Source: Fimenecus sp051881435 (GTDB lineage Bacteria; Bacillota; Clostridia; Oscillospirales; Acutalibacteraceae). Taken from it: DNA of 64,000 nucleotides. The stretch lies in the NCBI GenBank assembly GCA_051881435.1, contig JBJEPW010000009.1, positions 62,001 to 126,000 of the forward strand, written 5' to 3'. The notes beneath the pieces were generated by a model. The model did no database searches. It had not been told where the DNA came from and saw nothing but the letters and a program-made list of their open reading frames with translations. Below are positions 35,263 to 45,241 of this stretch, in pieces; position 1 is the stretch's first letter; every line of letters begins with the position of its first letter. Made by a program: the position numbers and the translations under genes.

Positions 35263-36504
35263 TTATAAATCCTTATTATAAACGGTGTAATTTTCAGTTA
35301 TATGAGTGCCGTTTGCAGGATTTTCGCTTATTATAAAAACTGTTCCGCCACGCTTGCCGTGGTCGGATTTGCGCTGTACATATATACTTGTGGTTTTAGC
35401 GACGGATGTAAAGCTGATTCCGTCAAAATTTACTGTGTAGCCGAAGCAATGGTTGTGTCCGCTTATAATGTGACGTGTACTTTCAAGCTCCTTTATAGCC
35501 TTGTAAAAATCATAGTTTTCTTTATAGTCCTCATATCCCGCTATTAAAGTTTCAGTGTCCATTACATCAAATTTTGTGAATTGTTCAGGCGGGTCATAGC
35601 AGTCTTCACCGTCTATCTCAAAAGGCATTTGGTTGACGGTGAAACTACCCAGTCTCGCGGCATATTCGTAGGCTTTGAGAGGAAAATGGAGAGCAAGCAT
35701 GCTTTCAACCGTTTCGCCGCAGTATTCTTTAAGTCCTTTTACAGCCCATTTATACCATTGGGTTTGACGTTCGTTAATACCTATTCGTACTGTTCCGAAA
35801 CGCCTGTTGGTTTTGTCAAGTCTCATATTGTCATACCAGATCTTGCTGTCGTCAATTTTCTGACCGTCGCCTGAATCCATAAGTATCAGGCTGTAAAATA
35901 TTTTCCCGTCAGCCGTTTTAAAGTTTATTAGCGAATTGCCCAAGCCCTGTAAATTTGTGGGACCAACCTTAAAAATACAGTTTTTGGATTTTTCCATAAC
36001 ATTGCAGAAAAATTCCTTGCTTGCACGCCATTCACCGTCGTGATTGCCGAAAACCATCGTCCACGGAGTATTAAAGGTATCAAGAAAATCAGCAATATTC
36101 TGAAATACAATATCACTGAACGGATCGGTGAGCACATCGCCTGTTAAAACGATAAGGTCGGGGTTAACGGTTTCTATAAGCTTTTTAATATGCTTGTATC
36201 CTTTTTTTACCGGATAATGCTTTGTCCATCTGTCATTTGAATAAACTCCCGTCATTTCAAGGTGGGTATCCGTAAGCGCTAAAACCTTTACATAGCCGTT
36301 TTTTGCAGTAATGCAGGGATAATCGTCAGGATTAAATTTGTCGCTGTCGTTCCAGTTATATTCATCCACCGTACCATCAACAAATTCAGTGCCTAATTTG
36401 CATTTCTTTTTGTAATAATAGGTGCTGATTCCTGCAAAAGCTGCCGCACCTGCTACTGCCGCTGTTCCCAATGTTGCAATCAGTCCTGTGTAAATTTTCT
36501 TCAT
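35263..36504 (-). CDS. membrane-anchored calcineurin-like metallophosphoesterase
   Basis: 413 residues. N-terminal helix (about 5-27) as signal anchor. Two-metal motifs: LTDTHLE, LTGDVL, FGNHDGEW, LALHFPLK, ISGHNHCFG. Phosphatase or phosphodiesterase outside the membrane; closest general type is the PhoD/purple-phosphatase-like group found as single genes in Firmicutes. ATG 36504 is chosen since AAGGAAGGG precedes it. Substrate unknown. Confidence 0.87.
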   Translation of the reverse strand: MKKIYTGLIATLGTAAVAGAAAFAGISTYYYKKKCKLGTEFVDGTVDEYNWNDSDKFNPDDYPCITAKNGYVKVLALTDTHLEMTGVYSNDRWTKHYPVKKGYKHIKKLIETVNPDLIVLTGDVLTDPFSDIVFQNIADFLDTFNTPWTMVFGNHDGEWRASKEFFCNVMEKSKNCIFKVGPTNLQGLGNSLINFKTADGKIFYSLILMDSGDGQKIDDSKIWYDNMRLDKTNRRFGTVRIGINERQTQWYKWAVKGLKEYCGETVESMLALHFPLKAYEYAARLGSFTVNQMPFEIDGEDCYDPPEQFTKFDVMDTETLIAGYEDYKENYDFYKAIKELESTRHIISGHNHCFGYTVNFDGISFTSVAKTTSIYVQRKSDHGKRGGTVFIISENPANGTHITENYTVYNKDL

Positions 36505-36565
36505 ATCGTTTATCCCTTCCTTTTTCACTGAAATTATAGCAATAATTCCTATAATTTTCAATGGA

Positions 36566-36611
36566 TAAAAAAGAGAGACCGCTTATCAGCGCTCGGCATA
36601 GGCAGTCTCTC
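36566..36611 (-). terminator. terminator of the purine salvage operon
   Basis: Minus strand: GAGAGACTGC...GCGGTCTCTC (one wobble) followed by TTTTTT. Confidence 0.75.
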
Positions 36612-36627
36612 ATACGCATATAAAATT

Positions 36628-38022
36628 TTATAAAGTTTTAAGAATACTTCTTGCAACACTTATTCCGTTTGATGAAGCCTGCATAAGACCTCTTGTAACA
36701 GATGCGCCATCGCCGATTGCGTGAAGTCCCTTAACGCTTGTTTCAAAATTCTTATCAACAACAACCTTATTGGAATAGAACTTAACCTCAACACCGTAAA
36801 GAAGTGTTTCATCGCTTGCAATACCCGGTGTTACCTTATCAAGAGCTTCAAGCATTTCCTGAATGTCCACCATAATGCGGTGGGGGAATACAAGGGACAA
36901 ATCGCCGGGAACAGCGTCCTTTAACGTGGGGATAAGATTGTTTCTACAAAGTCTTTCAGGAGTAGTTCTTCTGCCTCTCTTGAAATCGCCGTAGGTCTGA
37001 ACAAGAATTTTGCCGTCACAAAGCATATTGCTCAGCTGTGCGATGTGCTTGCCATACTCAATAGGGGATTTAAAGGGTTTTGTGAAGTTTTTTGAAACAA
37101 GTAATGCAAAGTTTGTATTATTTGTTTTGTATTCTGCCGATTTGTAAGCGTGACCGTTAACAACAGCCAATCCGTTGTCATAATACTCGGTTGCAACCTC
37201 ACCTGAGGGGTTGGAGCAGAAAGTACGTACCTTGTCGTCAAAGGTCTGTGAATAATATACCAGCTTTGCTTCATAAAGATTTTCGTTGAGAAATTTCATA
37301 ACCTCGTCACGAACCTCAACACGAACGCCTACATCAACGGTTCCGACCTGAGTTTCAATTCCGTGGTCCTTGCAAATGTGGCTGAGCCATTCTGCACCCT
37401 CACGGCCTACTGCCGCCACGATTCTGTCCGAATAATAGGTGTTTCCGCCTGCAACAATTCCCTTAACCTTGTTATCCTCAATGATAATATCCTCTACCAT
37501 TGTGTTAAAGATAATATTGCAGCCTTTTTCTTCAAGATGATGCTGAAGCTTGGCATAAATCTTGTATCCTTCTTCAGTACCCAAATGACGGATAGGACAT
37601 TCAATCAGCTTCAAATTTGCGTTAATTGCTTTGCGGCGAATTTCTTCAATTTCCGCGCGTTTATCAACTCCGTAAACATTTTTATCAGCACCGAAATCAA
37701 GATATACGCTGTCAGCTTCCTTTAAAAGCTTCATTGTTTCTTCATAGCCGAGAATATCGGGCAGAGTACCGCCCACATCGGGAGAGAGGGAAAGCTTACC
37801 GTCCGAAAAAGCGCCGGCGCCTGCAAATCCCGTTGTTATTGAACAGGGCTGACAGCCTACACATTTTTTGGTAGTCCTTTTAGGACACATTCTTTTTTCA
37901 ATTGAACGCCCTTTTTCTATCATAAGAATGTTTACATCAGGCTTTTCCTTTAAAAGCTCATATGCACAGAAAATACCCGAAGGTCCTGCACCTATGATAA
38001 TTACATCAAAATTGTTATTCAT
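36628..38022 (-). CDS. FAD-dependent dehydrogenase (uncharacterised, COG2509-like)
   Basis: 464 residues. N-terminal dinucleotide fold IIGAGPSGIFCAYEL (about 8-22), an unusual cysteine cluster CPKRTTKKCVGCQPC (about 46-60) and GFAGAGAFSDGKLSLS. C-terminal FAD closure HAIGDGASVTRGLMQASSNG. The cysteines could bind an Fe-S cluster or zinc; that is inference. The function of this family is not established. Thirty-three bp after the permease gene and before the terminator, so probably the last gene of the purine operon. Confidence 0.82.
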   Translation of the reverse strand: MNNNFDVIIIGAGPSGIFCAYELLKEKPDVNILMIEKGRSIEKRMCPKRTTKKCVGCQPCSITTGFAGAGAFSDGKLSLSPDVGGTLPDILGYEETMKLLKEADSVYLDFGADKNVYGVDKRAEIEEIRRKAINANLKLIECPIRHLGTEEGYKIYAKLQHHLEEKGCNIIFNTMVEDIIIEDNKVKGIVAGGNTYYSDRIVAAVGREGAEWLSHICKDHGIETQVGTVDVGVRVEVRDEVMKFLNENLYEAKLVYYSQTFDDKVRTFCSNPSGEVATEYYDNGLAVVNGHAYKSAEYKTNNTNFALLVSKNFTKPFKSPIEYGKHIAQLSNMLCDGKILVQTYGDFKRGRRTTPERLCRNNLIPTLKDAVPGDLSLVFPHRIMVDIQEMLEALDKVTPGIASDETLLYGVEVKFYSNKVVVDKNFETSVKGLHAIGDGASVTRGLMQASSNGISVARSILKTL

Positions 38023-38055
38023 AATATAACTCCGTTAAATAATAGTTAATACCGT

Positions 38056-39042
38056 TTATCGTTCTTCTCTGAAATATGTGAGTCCCAAACTTTGCGGCGG
38101 CTGATTTTCACGCTTTTTGCGAACGCTTGTTCCGATTAAAACAATAATCGTAACAACATACGGCAACATTTGAATAAGCGGCAAATAAGCCATGGGAACA
38201 TTGATATAGTTAAACAAAATATACAACGCGCCGAATAAATATGAGCTTAAAATGGACAGTGTGGGCTTCCAAATTGAGAAAATTACAATTGCAATAGCAA
38301 GCCATCCTCTGTCGCCAAAGCCGTTATTCGACCAAATACCGTTGCTGTAATCCATAATGTAGAAAAGTCCGCCGAGACCGGCAATCATACCGCCGATACA
38401 TGTTGCAAGATACTTATATGTATTTACACTGATACCGGCTGCGTCGGCTGTTGCGGGATTTTCGCCCACAGCTCTTAAATGAAGTCCTATTTTTGTGCGT
38501 TTCAGCACAAAACCGGAAATCACAGCAATGATAATTGCCAAATAAACCATAAAACCGTATGAGAGGAAAATTTTCCCGAAAACTCCCATGTCGCTGCCAA
38601 AGTCAAAAGTTGTTTTAAATGCTTTGGCAATCTTTACCAAAGAAAGGTAAGGAACATCACTCTTGAGAATTTTAATTAAAGAGCCGCCGAAAAAGTTACC
38701 GAAACCGACACCGAAGGTAGTGATTGCAAGACCTGTAACATTTTGGTTAGCTTTGAGAGTAATCGTTAAAAAACAGTATAAAAGGGAGGTTAAAAGTGAA
38801 CCTAACAAACAGCATAACAGCGGAATCAGCACAGCAAGGAAAGGAACAACCTCACTGCCTGAGTTTTGATAGAAAAATCCGCCGATAACGCCGGAAATGG
38901 CGCCGATATACATAATTCCGGGAATACCTAAGTTAAGATTTCCCGATTTTTCGGTAATTATTTCTCCTGTTGCACCGTAAAGAAGGGGAGTGCCTTGTAA
39001 AACTGCACGGGAAATAAACTGAGCTATCATATTTACATCCAT
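38056..39042 (-). CDS. nucleoside ABC transporter permease 2 (NupQ/YufQ type)
   Basis: 328 residues, about nine helices. GATGEIITEKSGNLNLGIPGIMYIG and the loop GLHLRAVGENPATADAAGISV identify the second permease of the BMP/nucleoside family. Overlaps or abuts its partner by one base and lies next to the ATPase gene. Confidence 0.92.
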   Translation of the reverse strand: MDVNMIAQFISRAVLQGTPLLYGATGEIITEKSGNLNLGIPGIMYIGAISGVIGGFFYQNSGSEVVPFLAVLIPLLCCLLGSLLTSLLYCFLTITLKANQNVTGLAITTFGVGFGNFFGGSLIKILKSDVPYLSLVKIAKAFKTTFDFGSDMGVFGKIFLSYGFMVYLAIIIAVISGFVLKRTKIGLHLRAVGENPATADAAGISVNTYKYLATCIGGMIAGLGGLFYIMDYSNGIWSNNGFGDRGWLAIAIVIFSIWKPTLSILSSYLFGALYILFNYINVPMAYLPLIQMLPYVVTIIVLIGTSVRKKRENQPPQSLGLTYFREER

Positions 39043-39043
39043 T

Positions 39044-40153
39044 TTATTTGTCCTCCTTCACTTGTGTTCTCTTTTTATGGTTGAAATTGATTTTGTAGTT
39101 AATAAAGAATTCACAGCCTATTATGAAAAACAAAATAATACCTGTGAGAATTTGTGCAAAATCAGAGTTCAATCCGAACTTTGACGAAACCTCGTCTGCG
39201 CCTCTCTCAAGGAATACAATGAGTAGAGTTGTTAAAACCATTGTAAAGGGATTGAATTTAGCCAGCCAGGATACCATAATTGCAGTGAATCCGCGTCCGT
39301 CTGCCAGATTTGAGTCAATGGAGTGGGAGGCACCGCCAACCAAAAGCAATCCTGCCAAACCGCAGACGGCGCCTGAAAGAGCCATTGTTCTTATAATTAC
39401 TTTTTTAACATTTATTCCGATGTATCTTGCTGTATTTTCACTTTCGCCTACAACAGAAATTTCATATCCGTGTTTGCTGTATTTCAAATAGATATATAAC
39501 ACAACTGTGAGAACAGCAACAATAAGAATATTCAGCAGATAGTTTGTGCCAAACAGTTTTGGAAACCAACCGTGCGTTAAAAGGTCGGGACCGACAACAT
39601 TTGAACCGCTCTTGTCCGCAATTTTAAGAAAATACTCAATGAGCTGAATGGCTACATAGTTCATCATTAGTGTGAACAGCGTTTCATTTGTTCCCCATTG
39701 AGCCTTAAAAAACGCAGGAATAATTCCCCAGATTATACCGGAAACTATGGCAAAAATCGCCATAATCAGCATTAAAAGTCCGTCGGGAATTTTTCCGCCG
39801 AGATAAAACATACACATAGCAGTTGAAAGACAACCGATAAGTACCTGTCCCTCAGCGCCTATATTCCAGAATTTCATTCTGAATGCGGGCGTAACTGCCA
39901 ATGAAACACAAAGCAGAATTGCTATTTCGTGAATTGTAACAAGTGTTCTGCCTTTGCCGAAGGCACCGTCAAAAATAGTTTTATAAATGGAAATCGGGTT
40001 GTCACCGGTAAAAATCTTTGTAACAATACCGCAAACTATCAGTGCAAGTATTATTGCCACTATTCGGATAATGATACCGGTTTTAAGGGAAACATCGGTT
40101 CTTTTTGAAATATGAAACAGGGGCTCGTGAGTTCTTTTATTCTTATTCTTCAT
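39044..40153 (-). CDS. nucleoside ABC transporter permease 1 (NupP/YufP type)
   Basis: 369 residues, about ten helices. FRMKFWNIGAEGQVLIG and HGYEISVVGESENTARYIGINV are typical of the first permease of the family. Its start overlaps the ATPase 3' end by 11 bp. Pore partner of the 38056 permease. Confidence 0.92.
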   Translation of the reverse strand: MKNKNKRTHEPLFHISKRTDVSLKTGIIIRIVAIILALIVCGIVTKIFTGDNPISIYKTIFDGAFGKGRTLVTIHEIAILLCVSLAVTPAFRMKFWNIGAEGQVLIGCLSTAMCMFYLGGKIPDGLLMLIMAIFAIVSGIIWGIIPAFFKAQWGTNETLFTLMMNYVAIQLIEYFLKIADKSGSNVVGPDLLTHGWFPKLFGTNYLLNILIVAVLTVVLYIYLKYSKHGYEISVVGESENTARYIGINVKKVIIRTMALSGAVCGLAGLLLVGGASHSIDSNLADGRGFTAIMVSWLAKFNPFTMVLTTLLIVFLERGADEVSSKFGLNSDFAQILTGIILFFIIGCEFFINYKINFNHKKRTQVKEDK

Positions 40154-41672
40154 TCTCTTTTGCTCCTTTCACCTTTGTCATTAAGAGGCCGACGCCCTCT
40201 TTGGTTGCGGTTCGTCCGTCAACAATTCCGGAAACAGCACCAGAACTGATAACAAGTATTCTGTCACACAGTTCAAGCAAAACGTCCAAATCTTCACCTA
40301 CAAAAATAACAGCTACACCGTTTTCCTTTTGCTCGTTAAGAAGATTGTATATTGTGTAAGATGAGTTTATATCCAGTCCGCGAACGGGGTATGCGGCCAT
40401 CAAAACTGTGGGGGAGGAAGCAATTTCACGGCCTACAAGTACCTTTTGAACATTACCGCCGGAGAGCCGTCTTACGGGTGTAGTAGCGCTCGGCGTAACA
40501 ACTTCAAGTTCATCAATAATAGATTTTGCCAACTTTTTCGGGGGCTGTCTGTCAAGGAACATGGATTTTCCTTTTTTGTAACTGCGAAGCATCATATTGT
40601 CAATGATGTCCATATTCCCGACAAGACCCATTCCAAGCCTGTCCTCAGGAACAAAAGAGAGTCGAACGCCAAGCTCTCTTATCTGAACAGGAGTTTTCTC
40701 CATCAGGTTAATTTCTTTATTCTGAGGGTCAATGTATGTTATATCGCCCTGGGCAGATGTGTGAAGACCTGCAATTGATTCAAGCAGTTCCTTCTGACCG
40801 CTTCCCGCAATACCCGCAATACCGAGAATCTCGCCGCTTTTTGCTGTAAACGAAACATCATCGAGTATCTTCACATTTTCGGAATTTTTAAGATTTAGAT
40901 GGTTAACAACAAGTCTGTCAACAGGATTTTTCGGCTCGGATCTGTCAATATTGAGAGATACCCTTTTGCCGACCATCATTTCTGTAAGCTCTGCCTCATT
41001 TGTTTCGGCGGTTGCAACAGTATCTATATATTCACCGCGGCGCAGAATAGTAACTCTGTCGGAAACAGACAAAACCTCGTGCATTTTATGAGTGATGATG
41101 ATGATGGATTTTCCGTCGTCTCTCATTTTTTTAAGCACTTTGAAAAGCTTTTCGGTTTCCTGGGGAGTAAGCACCGCAGTGGGCTCGTCCAAAATCAGTA
41201 TATCTGCTCCTCTGTAAAGCACCTTTACAATTTCAACGGTTTGTTTTTCGGAAACAGACATTTCATATATTTTCTTCTTCGGGTCAATTTCAAACCCGTA
41301 TTTAGAAGAAATTTCCATAACCTTTTTTTCAGCTTCTTTAAGGTTAAAACGCTTTTTATCTTTAATACCTAAAACTATATTTTCAGTAGCAGTAAAAATA
41401 TCAACGAGTTTAAAATGCTGATGAATCATACCGATGTGTAAATCAAAAGCATCTTTTGGTGAAGCAATGGTAACGGGATTTCCGTTTACAAAGATTTCTC
41501 CTTCGTCGGGGTAGTAAATACCCGCAATCATATTCATGAGAGTAGTTTTGCCGCTGCCGTTTTCACCGAGAATTGCAAGAATTTCTCCGGATTTAACCGT
41601 GAGGTTTACATTTTTGTTGGCAACGACTTTACCGAATTTTTTCGTTACATTTTTTAATTCTAATGCGTTCAA
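40143..41672 (-). CDS. nucleoside ABC transporter ATPase, two ABC domains (NupO/YufO type)
   Basis: 509 residues. Domain 1: GENGSGKTT, ILDEPTAVLTPQE; domain 2 with the degenerate Walker A GIAGSGQKELL and LSGGNVQKVLVGREIA, as usual for this fused ATPase type. Starts with TTG 41672 after AGGGGG; an alternative TTG is 27 bases upstream. Walker A of the second domain lacks Lys, so one site is probably inactive, as in RbsA-like proteins. Confidence 0.93.
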   Translation of the reverse strand: MNALELKNVTKKFGKVVANKNVNLTVKSGEILAILGENGSGKTTLMNMIAGIYYPDEGEIFVNGNPVTIASPKDAFDLHIGMIHQHFKLVDIFTATENIVLGIKDKKRFNLKEAEKKVMEISSKYGFEIDPKKKIYEMSVSEKQTVEIVKVLYRGADILILDEPTAVLTPQETEKLFKVLKKMRDDGKSIIIITHKMHEVLSVSDRVTILRRGEYIDTVATAETNEAELTEMMVGKRVSLNIDRSEPKNPVDRLVVNHLNLKNSENVKILDDVSFTAKSGEILGIAGIAGSGQKELLESIAGLHTSAQGDITYIDPQNKEINLMEKTPVQIRELGVRLSFVPEDRLGMGLVGNMDIIDNMMLRSYKKGKSMFLDRQPPKKLAKSIIDELEVVTPSATTPVRRLSGGNVQKVLVGREIASSPTVLMAAYPVRGLDINSSYTIYNLLNEQKENGVAVIFVGEDLDVLLELCDRILVISSGAVSGIVDGRTATKEGVGLLMTKVKGAKENEE

Positions 41673-41696
41673 ATTAGAATCCCCCTGTAAAATACA

Positions 41697-41719
41697 CAAG
41701 GGGACAAAATGCCCCCTTG
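41697..41719. repeat. hairpin between BMP lipoprotein and ATPase genes
   Basis: CAAGGGG/CCCCTTG stem with loop ACAAAATGC, followed on the minus strand by TGTATTTTA. Likely 3' stabiliser or partial terminator for the lipoprotein mRNA. Confidence 0.6.
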
Positions 41720-41750
41720 CATTTATTTTGCCGACTAAATCGGATTTATA

Positions 41751-43046
41751 TTACGATTTACCGAAATCAGTGTTAAGGTTCTCAACACCGTCAATGATGA
41801 TGTCAAAGTAAGGAGCTGAACGGAAGTCTTTTGCGTTGGACTCATCAAAGTAACCGTCATGGATAACATTTGTTTCGCCCTTAAAGTCACCGTCAACATC
41901 TGCAAGATACTCAGTCAGATTCTTGCCCTCAACTGTGAATTTGCTTGTGTCAAATACATGGAGTGTGCCTGCCTTGAACTCCTCAGCAGCCTTGTTGAGA
42001 GCCTCAACAGTGCCTTCTGCACAAGCGTCAAGGTTAACACCGGAAACTACAACAGAGTTTGTAGCGATTGTTCCTGTCCAGTCTGTATCAATAGCTTCGC
42101 CCTTAACTGTCTGCTCAATAATGTACTGGAAGTAAGGAGCCCAGTTAATAGCGGATGAAACGATGAAGGTGTTTTCACCTGCTGAATATGTTGAACCGTT
42201 ATAGGAAACATTAGGAACACCTGCAAGCTCACAAGCTGTGGGAGCACCGAGTGAGTCAGCATGCTGGCTGATAAGAACACACTTATCCTTTTCAATGAGT
42301 GCAGTAGCAGCTTCCTGCTCTTTTGCCTGATCATACCAAGAGCCTGTGTAACGAACCTTCATTGTAGCTGTCGGGCAAACCGAACGAGCGCCAAGGAAGA
42401 AAGATGTCATACCGGAAATAACTTCTGCGTATGTGAATGCGCCAACATAACCGATAATAGCCTGTTCAGCGGTGATTTTTCCGTCTTTAATCATTTCGTT
42501 AAGCTTCATACCTGCTGCAATACCTGCAAGATAACGACCTTCATAGATAGCTGCAAATGCATTGTGGAAGTTAGGAATACCTGCTGTCTTTGATGAAGTA
42601 CCTGTTGCATGGCAGAACTGAACATTGGGGAACTCCTGAGCAGCCTGTTTCATGAATGATTCATGGCCGAAGCTGTCAGCAAAGATTACAGAGCAACCCT
42701 TGTTCTTTGCAAGGTCAACAGCGGCGTCATAGCAGCTTGTGTCTTCACCGATGTTCTTTACGATAATAACCTGCTCGTCTTTGAGACCCATACCTGCGGC
42801 AGCGGATTTAAGACCGTTGATGAAGTTGCTGTCATAAGTTGAGTTTTCATCATGAAGGCAAATGAGACCGATTTTGAATGTATCCGGAACGGTAACATCT
42901 GACTTAATCTCATTACGCGCAATAATATCAGCGCTTTCGCCTTTTTTCTCATTAGCTGTTCCGCCATTTTTACCACAAGCGGCAAAAACAGTAGCAATCA
43001 TAACGACTGCCAAAACAACTGCAAGAATCTTCTTAAAGTTTTTCAT
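41751..43046 (-). CDS. BMP-family nucleoside-binding lipoprotein
   Basis: 431 residues. Lipobox ATVFAAC (Cys about 24). Basic-membrane-protein fold: FKIGLICLHDENSTYDSNFINGLK, GYVGAFTYAEVISG, and NVSYNGSTYSAGENT. In B. subtilis and related species this class binds purine nucleosides. The order xpt-lipoprotein-ATPase-two permeases supports purine nucleosides here. SD AAAGGAG. Confidence 0.92.
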   Translation of the reverse strand: MKNFKKILAVVLAVVMIATVFAACGKNGGTANEKKGESADIIARNEIKSDVTVPDTFKIGLICLHDENSTYDSNFINGLKSAAAGMGLKDEQVIIVKNIGEDTSCYDAAVDLAKNKGCSVIFADSFGHESFMKQAAQEFPNVQFCHATGTSSKTAGIPNFHNAFAAIYEGRYLAGIAAGMKLNEMIKDGKITAEQAIIGYVGAFTYAEVISGMTSFFLGARSVCPTATMKVRYTGSWYDQAKEQEAATALIEKDKCVLISQHADSLGAPTACELAGVPNVSYNGSTYSAGENTFIVSSAINWAPYFQYIIEQTVKGEAIDTDWTGTIATNSVVVSGVNLDACAEGTVEALNKAAEEFKAGTLHVFDTSKFTVEGKNLTEYLADVDGDFKGETNVIHDGYFDESNAKDFRSAPYFDIIIDGVENLNTDFGKS

Positions 43047-43097
43047 GTGTTTTTCTCCTTTGTTTTTAATATTTTAACAGCAAACGCTGTTATAAAC

Positions 43098-43673
43098 TTA
43101 TCTGAAAACTATTTCGCCCGTGGTATCATCCATTTTATCAATAATTGCCATGGATTCAACACGGATGCCTTGTGCTCTGAGCTTGTCTCCGCCGCCCTGA
43201 AAACCTTTTTCAATGGCAATGCCACAGCCTGCAAGCTTAGCACCTGCCTGATTAACAATGTCAATAAGACCGTTAAGGGCATTACCCTTGGCTAAAAAGT
43301 CGTCAACAATAAGAACAGTGTCGTCGCTTGAAAGAAAATCCTTTGAAACGATTATATCGTATACACATTGATGAGTAAAGGATTCTACCTGACTTTTATA
43401 AACATCGCCCTTAATGTTTATTGTTTTTGATTTCTTCGCAAAAAGCATGGGACAATCAAAAAACTGCGCCACCATACAGCCTACACCTATACCCGAAGCC
43501 TCGATTGTAAGCACTTTTGTGATGTCACAGTCATTGTATAATCTTTTCAGTTCTTTACCGATGTCAGAGAGAAGCCCTACATCAAGCTGATGGTTAAGGA
43601 AACTGTCAACCTTTAAAACATTTCCTTTGAAAACTTTGCCGTCTTTTAAAATACGTTCTTCTAATTTCCGCAT
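43098..43673 (-). CDS. xpt: xanthine phosphoribosyltransferase
   Basis: 191 residues. MRKLEERILKDGKV start, then the PRPP loop VLIVDDFLAKGNALNG (about 124-139) and EASGIGVGCMVAQ. Converts xanthine and PRPP to XMP in purine salvage. ATG 43673 chosen: GAGGG before it and it begins the conserved N-terminus. A TATAAT lies about 35 bases upstream. No purine riboswitch is visible ahead of it, which is unlike B. subtilis xpt. Heads the nucleoside uptake operon, so uptake and salvage are co-expressed. Confidence 0.95.
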   Translation of the reverse strand: MRKLEERILKDGKVFKGNVLKVDSFLNHQLDVGLLSDIGKELKRLYNDCDITKVLTIEASGIGVGCMVAQFFDCPMLFAKKSKTINIKGDVYKSQVESFTHQCVYDIIVSKDFLSSDDTVLIVDDFLAKGNALNGLIDIVNQAGAKLAGCGIAIEKGFQGGGDKLRAQGIRVESMAIIDKMDDTTGEIVFR

Positions 43674-43862
43674 GTTTTTTCCCTCTGTCGTCAATATATT
43701 ACTAATTATAAGACAAAACGGAATAAAAAACAATGTTTTTTAACTTGAATTTCGTGGAATTTTTCACAATTTATTTGTTAAAAATATATAAAAAGAAGAA
43801 AAAGAAGCGCGAAATCAATTTGCTGATAAAATTCAGAAGAATTTAATTTATAGGAGGCTGTT

Positions 43863-45197
43863 ATGAAAAAGTTTTTATCAATTTTTATGGTGGTGTGTCT
43901 TTTTGCAACATATCTGTCCGCGTGTACAAAGGAGAGTACTCCGAATAACGGACCGGCAACCGTTCGTTTTTTGAACTTCAAGCCGGAGGTTGCGCAGGTA
44001 TATGATGAAATTGCAAAAGCATATAAAGAGGAAACGGGTGTAAACCTCATAGTCGAAACCGCCGCAAGCGGAAACTATGAGCAAACGCTTACCGCCAAAA
44101 TGGGAACGAAAGAGGCACCCACTCTGTTCCAGATTAACGGGCCTAAGGGCTACGCAAACTGGAAAGATTACTGTGCAGATTTATCGGGAACTGAGCTTTA
44201 TAAGCATCTCACGGATAAATCGCTGGCTGTTTCTTACGACGGCAAGGTTTACGGTATTCCTTATGTTGTTGAGGGTTACGGAATAATTTATAACAAAGAG
44301 ATTACCGATAAGTATTTTGCACTAGAAAGCAAAGCAACAGAATATAAATCAATGGACGAAATAAAGAGTTTTGCCGCATTGAAAGCAGTTGTTGAGGATA
44401 TGCAGAAAAACGCTTCGGCTTTGGGAATTAAAGGCGTGTTTGCGTCAACATCTTTGAAAACAGGTGAGGATTGGCGCTGGCAAACTCATCTGGCAAATAT
44501 TCCCGTTTATTACGAATTTACAAAAAATAAAGTGGACCTTACAAGTGACGCAACTAATAAAATCTCATTTGAATATGCAGAAAATTTCAAAAACATCTTT
44601 GACCTTTATATAAATAATTCCACAACCGACAAAAAGGTACTCGGTTCAAAAATCGTTGATGAGTCTATGGCGGAATTCGCTTTGGGACAATGTGCAATGG
44701 TGCAGAACGGCAACTGGGCATGGGGACAGATAAGCGATGTGAAAGGAAATAAGGTTAAAGCTGAAAATGTTAAGTATTTGCCGATTTATATGGGTGTAGA
44801 GGGAGAAGAAAAACAAGGACTCTGCATCGGTACCGAAAACTTCTTTGCAATAAATTCAAAGGCGTCACAGGAAGAACAAAAGGCGGCTGCCGATTTTATT
44901 TATTGGCTGTTTTCGAGTAAAACGGGTAAGGATTTTGTAATAAACAAGCTTGAACTTATTGCACCGTTTGATACTTTTTCAGAGGATGAACGCCCGACAG
45001 ACCCGCTGGCGCAGGAAGTAATCAAATGGATGAACAATGCAGAGGTAAATACAATACCTTGGAACTTTACCGTATTCCCCAGTCAGACCTTTAAAGATGA
45101 TTTCGGCGCTGCTCTGCTTCAATATGCACAGGGAACAAAGTCATGGAATGATGTAAAAGAACTTGCTGTCAAGCGCTGGGAAAGCGAAAGTAAATAG
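43863..45197 (+). CDS. sugar ABC transporter substrate-binding lipoprotein (maltodextrin)
   Basis: 444 residues. Lipobox TYLSAC (Cys about 21). Family-1 extracellular solute-binding domain: VRFLNFKPEVAQVYDEIAKAYKEETG, TLFQINGPKGYANW, GTENFFAINSKASQEEQKAAADFIYWL. Captures oligosaccharides outside the cell; maltodextrin is inferred from malQ and glgP in the same operon. GGAGG precedes the ATG. First gene of a six-gene operon. Confidence 0.92.
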   Translation: MKKFLSIFMVVCLFATYLSACTKESTPNNGPATVRFLNFKPEVAQVYDEIAKAYKEETGVNLIVETAASGNYEQTLTAKMGTKEAPTLFQINGPKGYANWKDYCADLSGTELYKHLTDKSLAVSYDGKVYGIPYVVEGYGIIYNKEITDKYFALESKATEYKSMDEIKSFAALKAVVEDMQKNASALGIKGVFASTSLKTGEDWRWQTHLANIPVYYEFTKNKVDLTSDATNKISFEYAENFKNIFDLYINNSTTDKKVLGSKIVDESMAEFALGQCAMVQNGNWAWGQISDVKGNKVKAENVKYLPIYMGVEGEEKQGLCIGTENFFAINSKASQEEQKAAADFIYWLFSSKTGKDFVINKLELIAPFDTFSEDERPTDPLAQEVIKWMNNAEVNTIPWNFTVFPSQTFKDDFGAALLQYAQGTKSWNDVKELAVKRWESESK

Positions 45198-45205
45198 ATA
45201 AACTC

Positions 45206-45241
45206 TAATCGCCCCGCCGCCCGGTTTTGGCAGGGCGATTA
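45206..45241 (+). terminator. hairpin after the maltodextrin-binding protein gene
   Basis: TAATCGCCC/GGGCGATTA stem enclosing a GC-rich loop; T run is weak. Probably limits read-through so that the binding protein is made in excess. Confidence 0.55.

Noticed and set aside
35225..35281. tiny plus-strand ORF (13-18 codons) in the 3' region of the metallophosphoesterase gene
   Set aside because: Too short, weak start signal, convergent overlap; no support.
43674..43862. purine riboswitch upstream of xpt
   Set aside because: The conserved purine aptamer blocks were looked for and not found; only a TATAAT and AT-rich sequence are seen.
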